A DNA stretch of 35,276 nucleotides from Syntrophaceae bacterium (GTDB lineage Bacteria; Desulfobacterota; Syntrophia; Syntrophales; UBA2185), in the NCBI GenBank assembly GCA_003142635.1, contig PLMX01000246.1, positions 26,819 to 62,094 on the forward strand, read 5' to 3'. Shown here in pieces: positions 1 to 6,098 of the stretch. Below the pieces are notes generated by a model. The model saw nothing but the letters and a program-made list of their open reading frames with translations. It did not search any database and was not told the origin of the DNA. Positions within the stretch are counted from its first letter, which is position 1; each line of letters begins with the position of its first letter. The translations under genes were made by a program, and so were the position numbers.

Positions 1-339
1 CAGCGCCACAACAGCAGCTATCGCTACAGTAAACTTGGAGGAAAGACTCCTTTGAAGGCCCTTGCCGCCTCGAATGCGAAACTACGGTTTCCTGCAAAAG
101 ATGAAGCCCCGATGCACCGGATAAAAAAGCCAGAGATCGGTAGATATCATGTTGTGAGACTTATCCGTAGCGATCTGAAACTCAACATCTTCGGAGAATG
201 CTTCTCGGCTCCGCCGGAGAGGAATTTGATTACAAATTGCGTTAAAAAACAGGTGAGTGTTCACGATGTCATGGCACTCAACAATTATTCATTTACAATG
301 AGAGTGACGATATGCGCAACTTGGGGGGGGAGTCGATGA
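1..339 (+). mobile_element. C-terminal fragment of an IS481-like (integrase-core) transposase
   Basis: The frame is open from the first base, so the gene begins outside the window. Residues encoded by about 1-220 match the tail I know from IS481-like transposases: an 'RYSKLGGKTPLKAL' block, then 'KLRFP', then 'GRYHVVRLIRSDLKLNIFGE' followed by 'PPE'. After about 220 the reading frame loses the family pattern ('ERNLITNC'), while the next frame briefly reads 'EEFDYKLR' and stops, which suggests a one-base slip in a decaying copy. The last bases overlap the start of the next gene. No terminal inverted repeat or target-site duplication could be identified. It is read as a remnant rather than an active element. 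Assignment to this transposase class is from recalled motifs, not from a search. Confidence 0.7.
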
Positions 340-1698
340 AAGAATACGATGTCATCGTCATAGGTGCAGGTACGGGACTGGGTATCGCATTTAAGGCACA
401 GGCCAGCAAACTGAAAGTTGCTCTAATCGACAAAGGAAGTGTTGGTGGAACCTGCGTTAATGTCGGTTGCGTCCCCTCCAAAATACTGATTTATCATGCC
501 GACAGGATCACCGACATAGAAGAGGCGAAAAAGCTGGGCATTGACGCGAAGGTAAAGCGGATAAATTTTCGCGCCATCATGGACCGCATGAAGGCTACCA
601 TAGACGAGAGCCGCACATGGATGGAAAATGAGATCGCAAACTCGAAAGGACTGGATTTCTACAACGAGGAAGCGCGGTTTGTCGATGCTTACACACTGAA
701 AGTCGGTAAAGAGACTATGAAAGGCCGGAAGATTTTCATTGCCGCCGGCCGCCCGTGCCCTCATACCGCCTGTCAAAGGTCGAAGTAAGATCGCTTATCT
801 GACCAATGAGAATCTGCTCGCCCTCCGGGAACAGCCGGAAAGTATCATCATCATCGGCGGCGGCTATATCGGAGTCGAATACGCCCACTTCTTTGCGGCC
901 ATGTGAACCAGGGTAACCGTGGTCCAGAGACAAAACAGACTCCTTGCCAATGAAGAACCGGAGATAGCGGACCATCTTAAGGAAGAGCTCTCAAAGCGCA
1001 TGGAAATTCTGACCAATTGGGAAACTGTGGAAGTCTGGGAGAAGAAGGGGCTCTACACAGTGATCTTGAAGAATCTTGAAACCGGCTATGACAAGGCAAT
1101 CAGCGGCGCAAAGGTGCTCGTCGCCGCAGGACGTGTATCCAACGCGGACCTGTTGGATGTACATAAGACAGGGGTAGAGACTAATGAAGCCAACTATATC
1201 AGGGTGGCCGATACGCTCCTGACGAGCAAGAAGAATATCGGGGCTATAGGCGACGCTATCGGGCGCCAAAGGTTCACGCACGCCGGCGACATGATGCAGC
1301 GCGTGGCCTGGCGTAACGCCACAAGCCGCAAAGAAGTGTCTTTCGATTTTAGTCTCGTTCCCCACGCCGTCTTTACGCATCCGCAGATCGCCTCGCTCGG
1401 CCTCACGGAAGAGCAAGCAGCTAAGAACCATGATATTCTTGTAGGCCGTGCAAATTATTCCGACGTGGTGATGGGGGATGCCATGATGGAAAGCGAAAGT
1501 TTCGCCAAGGCAATCGTGGAAAAAAAGACGGAGAAGATTCTCGGCTTTCACATCATCGGACCGGAAGCGGCCATTCTCATCCAGAAGGTCGTGAATGCCG
1601 TGGCCCGCGGGTGGGACGCGAAATCAATAACGGACAATATGCATATTTTTCCGGCACTCTCTGAAATCATTCCTGAAACATTGAACAACCTGGAATGA
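336..1698 (+). pseudogene. Mercuric reductase / dihydrolipoyl dehydrogenase-family flavoprotein, interrupted by a frameshift and an in-frame UGA
   Basis: This is a class I pyridine-nucleotide disulfide oxidoreductase of about 454 codons, full length for the family. The chosen ATG at 336 follows a G-rich ribosome site. It has an N-terminal FAD motif (GAGTG, residues 10-14), the redox pair Cys40/Cys45 in 'GGTCVNVGCVPSK', an NAD-binding 'IIIIGGGYIG', a second FAD motif ('IGAIGDAIG') and a C-terminal dimerisation domain ending 'MHIFPALSE', where the usual second His is Phe. Two lesions break it. An extra C near 749-750 shifts the frame: removing it restores 'AAGARALIPPVKG'. A UGA at 904-906 sits where relatives have Gly ('FFAAMG'), one base from GGA. 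That UGA is not at a redox site and I see no well-placed SECIS hairpin, so selenocysteine is unlikely there. Two lesions suggest decay or assembly errors. It lies 20 bp upstream of a MerP-like gene. Confidence 0.8.
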
Positions 1699-1718
1699 CA
1701 ATATTGAGGAGACCTTTC

Positions 1719-2030
1719 ATGAAGCATAGTACCCGTTTCGTTACCATCTGTATTATGAGTGTGATCTTCCTGCTCGTCGCTTCGCAGCCCCTTTTTGCCG
1801 CCGAAAGAATCATCAGACTGGTGGTCCCGGGATGCGAGTGACAGGACACGGCGAGCAGGGTAGGTGGTGCCCTGAAGGAAATCCCGAGCGTTCTTAAGTA
1901 CGATGCGAATCCATTCACTCACGAAGTCACTGTAAGATTCGACGATATAAGAACGAGTATTGATAAGATTGTGGAACGACTTGCCAAAGAAGACTTCCCG
2001 ATCAAGGGGGAACCGAGAATCATTCAGTAA
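1719..2030 (+). CDS. Exported MerP-like HMA-domain selenoprotein (Sec at codon 41, UGA 1839-1841)
   Basis: The gene encodes 103 residues if UGA at 1839-1841 is read as selenocysteine. The ATG at 1719 has a GAGGA ribosome site at 1706-1710. Residues 1-28 form a signal peptide ending 'PLFAAE', so the product is periplasmic. The mature part is one heavy-metal-associated (HMA) fold. 'VVPGCEU' followed by 'TASRVGGALKEIPSV' aligns without gaps to MerP 'VPGMTCAAC..' plus helix 1, which places Sec41 exactly on the first metal-binding Cys. The second Cys is replaced by Thr, and the Met before the motif is Cys39, giving a C-x-U pair. Downstream residues ('FTHEVTVRFDD', then 'KIVERLAKEDFPIKG') fit the later strands and helix. 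A hairpin follows the UGA at bSECIS spacing. Sec-containing MerP-like proteins are known in deltaproteobacteria. The role could be metal binding or thiol/selenol redox chemistry; the sequence does not decide. Confidence 0.8.
1856..1874 (+). promoter_or_regulatory. Candidate bacterial SECIS element for the MerP-like selenoprotein
   Basis: Seven base pairs form between CAGGGTA (1856-1862) and TGCCCTG (1868-1874), with one G-U wobble, closing a five-base loop GGTGG. The loop starts 22 bases after the last base of the UGA (1841) and its first base is G. Both features agree with the known bacterial SECIS consensus: an apical loop roughly 16-37 nt from UGA, with G in its first two positions. It lies inside the coding region, as bacterial SECIS elements do. 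Confidence 0.7.
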
Positions 2031-2216
2031 GCTTGATGCTATGCGGAGTGCTCAGTCCTTGCTTCTTCGCCGCATCGATCATGACAGGTGTATTTTCAAG
2101 CGCGCTCGTTTCGTGTCGGCGCAGCTGGACCTTAGTTGTAGTAATCCCTCAATGAAGTCGTGAGATCCTTTCACATGGGGAATATGAAAATAGAATTGCA
2201 AGATAAGGAGTATACG

Positions 2217-2771
2217 ATGGATAAGAGACGCTACCTGTGGATTTGTTTCTTTGTCGGTATGTCTGTCCTTTTCATATCTGCCTATTCCATCGCGGCTAAC
2301 ATAGAGGTCGCGAAGCTGATAGAAAAAGAGACCTGGAATTTCAACCTCGCCTCCACTCATGACCGGCTGATTAACTATGGTGATGAGTATTATGGAAAAT
2401 CCTACCTGATTATGACTTTTTTCCCGGCGGCATTCACACCTGTCTGAACGGGCGAGATGCAGGGGCACCAGAAGGTTCTTTCTATCTATGCCTCTCTGAA
2501 CGCCCAGGTCGTGGGCGTAAGCCGGGATGACGTGATAACCCTCAAATATTGGGCACAGAAATATAAACTGACCTTTCCCCTGCTTTCGAACATCTCCGGA
2601 TATCTGGGAGATCAATACGGTGTAACCGGTGCCGACAAGTTCCTCTTTAACAGGCGCACGGTAATCGTAGATAAGAAGGCTATCATCCGGTATGCGAAAG
2701 ACAGTTCACCAAACTATGAAGAAATTCTTGCCATCCTCAAGAAGCTTAACCATGAAGAGGCAAAAAAATGA
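2217..2771 (+). CDS. Exported selenocysteine peroxiredoxin (PrxU type; Sec at codon 77, UGA 2445-2447)
   Basis: This is an AhpC/TSA-family peroxiredoxin of 184 residues when UGA at 2445-2447 is read through. The ATG at 2217 is chosen because AAGGAG lies at 2205-2210 and the frame then begins with a membrane/signal segment (residues 5-26, ending 'YSIAA'). The peroxidatic motif is complete as P-A-A-F-T-P-V-U, with Sec77 in place of the catalytic Cys, followed by 'TGEMQGHQ'. The catalytic-Arg region ('FNRRTVIVD') and the Bcp-like segment 'VVGVSRDD' and 'FPLLSNISGYLGDQYGV' are present. No Cys exists outside the signal segment, so it is a one-selenol enzyme needing an external reductant. It probably reduces hydroperoxides at or beyond the inner membrane. 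It lies 186 bp after the MerP-like gene. A plain stop here is unlikely, because homology is continuous across the UGA. Confidence 0.9.
2462..2481 (+). promoter_or_regulatory. Candidate bacterial SECIS hairpin for the peroxiredoxin
   Basis: An imperfect hairpin pairs GGGGCACC (2462-2469) with GGTTCTTT (2474-2481), using one mismatch and several G-U pairs, and closes a four-base loop AGAA. The loop begins 23 bases after the UGA, nearly the same spacing as in the MerP-like gene, and G is its second base. The pairing is weaker than in the other element, so the structure is tentative. Confidence 0.4.
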
Positions 2772-2884
2772 TATTCTTGCTGCGGCATCATTTCAGCCCC
2801 ATTGCCGCCCGGTTGCAAGGTTTGGCTCGGCTTTCGTCCAAAGGTGAGAATGTGGACAGGAGAGCTGTCTTTAACGACATAAAC

Positions 2885-3271
2885 CTAGTTTAAATTCTCA
2901 AGAAACTTTGAAAATGGCTCATAGTCATAAGAGCTAATATCGATCCGATAAGGCACATAAACATATCCCACTGCGTATCCCAGGGGAACTTCAGCGTACG
3001 TCCAGTGCCCACCGATCATGAGGACGATTGAATGGAAAAGAATCAGTCCATAGATGAATTTGGAAAACTGAAATTTCCTGTAGGTTGTTGCGAGTATTAT
3101 GAGGGCAATAAGAGCAGGTACGACTTCCAAAAACCAGGTGAAATAGTCATGGGGTTTTATGCCGGAAACAATCAGTGCGATAAAGAATATGGCTAAATAT
3201 GATTTTTTTGTCTTGTCCATAGATTTTGGTTGATTAGATATTTTATTGTTGCTTTGATGTTCGTATAGCAT
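2885..3271 (-). CDS. C-terminally truncated DUF2238 (YjdF-like) membrane protein
   Basis: The predicted protein has 128 residues with about three membrane segments (roughly residues 24-40, 47-63 and 71-87). The block 'HSIVLMIGGHWTYAEVPLG' is characteristic of DUF2238/YjdF proteins, where I recall it as 'GGHYTYAEVPL'. Family members are about 200 residues long and continue with more membrane segments. Here the reading frame ends soon after the motif in an unrelated tail ('YRIDISSYDYEPFSKFLENLN'), so the C-terminal half is missing. No good ribosome site precedes Met1 or Met18 (3220), so the start is uncertain. It stands alone in a gene-poor stretch and is probably a decaying gene. The family has no established function. 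Confidence 0.6.
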   Translation of the reverse strand: MLYEHQSNNKISNQPKSMDKTKKSYLAIFFIALIVSGIKPHDYFTWFLEVVPALIALIILATTYRKFQFSKFIYGLILFHSIVLMIGGHWTYAEVPLGYAVGYVYVPYRIDISSYDYEPFSKFLENLN

Positions 3272-4114
3272 AAACGTCCGAAAAAGAGGAATAAGAGATA
3301 TGCCGTGAAATTTATTTTTTCAGTTGACCTTGTCCCCGAAATTCAGAGCTATTTCAGGGAGCTGTCAGTGTCTTTGTTGGAAGCGGTCGTGCTTATCAAG
3401 AAATGCTATCACGCCGTGCTTGCAAAATTCTTCATATCCCAGAAAATTTACCTGGATCGGGAAGCCGGAAATGGTATGCCTTTCGCATTGGGTTGATATG
3501 TTTCAGATAATCTTCCTTGAAATGTCAATCTCAAGGCTTAATTTCTTATATTGTTTAAATTATTGGTGAATTCCTTTGCCTAAAAATCATGCAAAGAGCT
3601 TAAAATCATCAATAATTGACGGTTTTTGTGATTCATCAACATGGTCATCAACAATCTTATCAACAAGTATGTTTATCCCTCATCCGGCCCCACTCCGAAG
3701 GTGCGTCGTTGCTTGTTTTCAGCAATGCCCTCTCTGGGAACGACCGCCTGTAGAGGAAATCCACACCGTATTTCTGCCCGTGGAGAATTCACGCCACTTT
3801 CAGAGAGGCGTTGCGGCTAAGGCAGGTTCCGCAAGGTTCCGCAGCATGCAGCTCCGAAGATCCTTATTAGTTATGGCTTTCCTGCGTCTCTGGTTGAAAA
3901 TCCCACGAATGAACAAATCGAATGTCTACACTATAGCAACTCATAAGCAAGCATTCTATGCAGAGGGCAAAGATAATCGGAGAGCATCAATTGTGTGTGG
4001 AAGGTCTTCCGGGCAGGTTGAATTCAACTGCATCATCGGCAATGGATTATAACTCTGATATGACGATGAGAAATTATTTTTTGACTGGGCAAATATTAGG
4101 ACAGGCGGCTTTGC
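3272..4114. other. Gene-poor region with no supported gene
   Basis: About 840 bp separate the truncated DUF2238 gene and the GntR gene. Open frames at 3305-3496 and 3576-4052 on the plus strand give low-complexity, Arg/Ser/Cys-rich translations without recognisable motifs, ribosome sites or codon bias like the neighbours. The stretch 3590-3680 is rich in CATCAA-type words. With the broken genes on its left, this looks like eroded sequence. Confidence 0.5.
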
Positions 4115-4777
4115 TCACACTTTGGCAATTGCGTTTGATGATTTCGTCTTTCTTGATTCGTGGATCATCTTCGGGTAGATGATATTCTCTCTTACACTGA
4201 GCTTCAGCTTCTCTAAGTCCCCATTCTCGAGGGCATTGATGATAGATTCGTGCTGGGCGACGCTCAACTGGGGTATACCAAGTGAAAGATAGGCGTTGTA
4301 CCTTATTGCAAAGATGCCGTTTTTCAACCTGTCGAGATTGTCCGCGAGAAACCGGTTCTCGGTCATCAGATAGAGAGTCTGGTGGAATTCTTCATTCTTC
4401 AAGACCATTCCTTCGATATCACCATTATCAACTGCTGTGGTATATTCCTTGTGGATCTTCCATAGGACGGACAATTTTTCCGGCGTGATCTTCTTGATCA
4501 GCAACTCCGCAGCAAGGAGTTCCAGACTGATGCGAACGCAGTAAAGATCTTCCAGTTCTTCGTCGGTAATGTCCGCTACTCTTGCCCCTTTGTTTGGTGT
4601 AAGCTCAACGAATCCGAGATGGGCCAGTTCCTGAATTGCCTTCCTGATCGTGAAACGCTTCACATTGAACTTCGCGATGAGTTCTGATTCCACAAGGCGT
4701 TCCCGGGGCTTCAGTTCGCCCGTCAGAATGGCCATTGCCATTCTCCAACTAAAGGAATCGGAATTCATGGTAATCAT
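4115..4777 (-). CDS. GntR-family transcriptional regulator, FadR/FCD subfamily
   Basis: The protein has about 220 residues. An N-terminal winged helix ('GELKPRERLVESELIAKF' then 'TIRKAIQELAHLGFVELTPNKGARV') is followed by an all-helical FCD ligand domain with the usual 'R..LE..AAELL', 'EEFHQTLY' and 'QHESIINALENGD' blocks that supply the metal/ligand-binding residues. FCD regulators usually sense small organic acids and repress neighbouring catabolic genes. The start is uncertain: the frame opens at a TTG (4789), but the ATG at 4777 is preferred; neither has a clear ribosome site. The nearest same-strand gene is the HPP protein 366 bp upstream, so the target is not evident. It is distinct from the second GntR protein at 8228. 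Confidence 0.85.
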   Translation of the reverse strand: MITMNSDSFSWRMAMAILTGELKPRERLVESELIAKFNVKRFTIRKAIQELAHLGFVELTPNKGARVADITDEELEDLYCVRISLELLAAELLIKKITPEKLSVLWKIHKEYTTAVDNGDIEGMVLKNEEFHQTLYLMTENRFLADNLDRLKNGIFAIRYNAYLSLGIPQLSVAQHESIINALENGDLEKLKLSVRENIIYPKMIHESRKTKSSNAIAKV

Positions 4778-5143
4778 AAATTCACGCAAAATCTTCTAAA
4801 CGAATCTTAGAAATGTGAAGACGAGAGGTGCCTACCAATGTTTTTAGCCAATTTGGAATTACGTTTCTCTTTACGTGATTGACTTCTGCATGAAATCTAC
4901 ATCAGGCTTTTTAATTTGTCGATGATTTCTTTTTGAAAGACATTTGCTTTTTTGCGCTGGAAAATAGTTGGTTCAGGCCTATCATGTTTGAACCCGAAAT
5001 CAATGAATAGATCAGATTAACGGATTGGTGATGAGCGTTGCTGACGCCTCCTGCTGTTCAGCAATCGTCATTCGTCAATATTAAGGATTACGGCTCGAAG
5101 AGAGTAACGGGGGGGCGGGAGTGGATGCTTGGGTGTCTTATCA
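4778..5143. other. AT-rich intergenic region upstream of the GntR gene
   Basis: This 366-bp gap between two minus-strand genes holds no plausible gene. It should contain the promoter of the GntR gene and any end signal of the HPP gene. I see no clean terminator hairpin or strong palindrome. A short G-rich run (5107-5121) is the only notable feature. Confidence 0.4.
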
Positions 5144-5692
5144 TTATTTACTCCAACCACCCCAAAGAATAGAAGGGGGTGACTTTGCAAACCAGTTTGT
5201 GGGGTAGTGATTCATGCCTGGCAAGAGACGGCTCCAGACCACAGCGACCAAGGCGAGGATGATGATACCAAGACCAACCGGTTGCCAAAGGCTGAAGAAA
5301 CCAGCATGCTCGTGAATCATGATAAGGGGATTCGCTCCGGCTGGTGGATGCACGGTCTTCGTAGCAAGCATGTATATGAGAGTCAGAACCATTGCAAGCA
5401 TGTAAACCCAAAGCGCATCTCCAAATGAATGAAAACAAGAGATCCCTATAAGAGCACTGCCCAAATGCCCACCAAACAATGCTCGTGGCTGAGTTGCGGC
5501 AGCACGAGTAAGGCCAAAGAGAAATACGCTGGAGCCACCGAGCGAGGCGAGTAAAAAAGGCGATGACGGTCCTCTGACAAACCAAAGCGCCAAGCCGATA
5601 CCCGTTGCTACTCCAACTGCACACCAGATCAGGCGCCCGATGTCTTTAGCGATGTGATGGAGTTTCCTCGGCTCTCTGGGCTTATTTGTCAT
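5144..5692 (-). CDS. HPP-family integral membrane protein
   Basis: The protein has about 182 residues and four membrane segments (roughly residues 20-37, 45-61, 70-110 and 138-155). The family signature is intact as 'KTVHPPAGANPLI', containing the His-Pro-Pro that names the family, preceded by 'FLLASLGGSSVFLFG'. Some HPP proteins have been linked to nitrite transport in plastids and cyanobacteria; most bacterial ones are uncharacterised, so no substrate is assigned. The start could be the ATG at 5692, or a GTG at 5716 that sits just below a hairpin and a GGAG. Ribosome-site support is poor for both. It is monocistronic as far as can be seen. Confidence 0.8.
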   Translation of the reverse strand: MTNKPREPRKLHHIAKDIGRLIWCAVGVATGIGLALWFVRGPSSPFLLASLGGSSVFLFGLTRAAATQPRALFGGHLGSALIGISCFHSFGDALWVYMLAMVLTLIYMLATKTVHPPAGANPLIMIHEHAGFFSLWQPVGLGIIILALVAVVWSRLLPGMNHYPTNWFAKSPPSILWGGWSK

Positions 5693-5718
5693 GATTTTGA
5701 ATTCGGTAGCGAGCACAT

Positions 5719-5740
5719 TCTCCGCAGTTTGCTGCGGAGA
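5719..5740 (-). promoter_or_regulatory. Perfect 9-bp hairpin in the HPP gene leader
   Basis: TCTCCGCAG and CTGCGGAGA pair perfectly around a TTTG/CAAA loop, directly upstream of the HPP start codons. No T-run follows on the minus strand, so a terminator is unlikely. It could be an operator or an element that masks the ribosome site (GGAG lies in its 3' arm on the transcript). Confidence 0.4.
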
Positions 5741-5925
5741 GCTTCAATCACTATCTATCGATGCAAAGATACTGAGCAGTTATTGATGTTCCATAAAATA
5801 CCAGACAAATATTTATGTCAAGCGAAATGAATCATAGAATTCTTTTCCCGTTAACAGCAATCTGCTCCGTACATCGCATTAACTGAGAACCTCGAATATT
5901 AGCCACAATACCGGAATGATCTGTA

Positions 5926-5949
5926 AGGCTTGAAAGCCTGAATTTCAGG
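5926..5949. promoter_or_regulatory. Two interlocking palindromes upstream of the ATPase-regulator operon
   Basis: AGGCTT-GA-AAGCCT (5926-5939) overlaps CCTGAA-T-TTCAGG (5937-5949). Both are perfect inverted repeats apart from their centres. They lie about 70-90 bp upstream of the predicted -35 element at 6017. They could be protein-binding sites or a compact hairpin. No factor can be named. Confidence 0.3.
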
Positions 5950-6016
5950 TGTAAGTGTTGATTTTTCCAAGTCACAGGAGGGGACGGTGAGATATTATTG
6001 AAGACAAGAAAAAATC

Positions 6017-6044
6017 TTGACTAAATATGTAACACTATGATAAT
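6017..6044 (+). promoter_or_regulatory. Candidate sigma-70 promoter of the AAA-ATPase/GntR/oxidoreductase locus
   Basis: TTGACT (6017-6022) and GATAAT (6039-6044) are separated by 16 bp, each one base from consensus. The expected transcription start is near 6051, about 50 bp before the first gene. It is the best -35/-10 pair in the 380-bp gap between the HPP gene and the ATPase gene. Confidence 0.55.
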
Positions 6045-6046
6045 CA

Positions 6047-6061
6047 AATCATCAGATGATT
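6047..6061. promoter_or_regulatory. 15-bp palindrome overlapping the predicted transcription start
   Basis: AATCATC-A-GATGATT is a perfect inverted repeat with a one-base centre, positioned from just after the -10 element across the expected start site. This is a classic place for a repressor operator. The FCD-type GntR protein encoded in the same transcription unit (8228-8947) is the natural candidate to bind it, by analogy with other autoregulated FCD regulators. Binding itself is inference. Confidence 0.45.
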
Positions 6062-6098
6062 AGATATATTATAACATATTGAAATAACATGTAAATAT

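Noticed and set aside
904-906. In-frame UGA of the flavoprotein as selenocysteine
   Set aside because: It lies at a structural Gly in the NAD-binding domain, not at a redox site. The only nearby hairpin (907-923) starts immediately after the UGA with a TAA loop, unlike a bacterial SECIS, and the same gene has a frameshift.
3590-3680. CATCAA-rich stretch as a CRISPR or iteron array
   Set aside because: The words are short, irregularly spaced and not part of longer repeats with spacers.
3305-4052. Plus-strand open frames in the 3.3-4.1 kb gap
   Set aside because: Translations have no recognisable motif, composition is unlike neighbouring proteins and ribosome sites are lacking.
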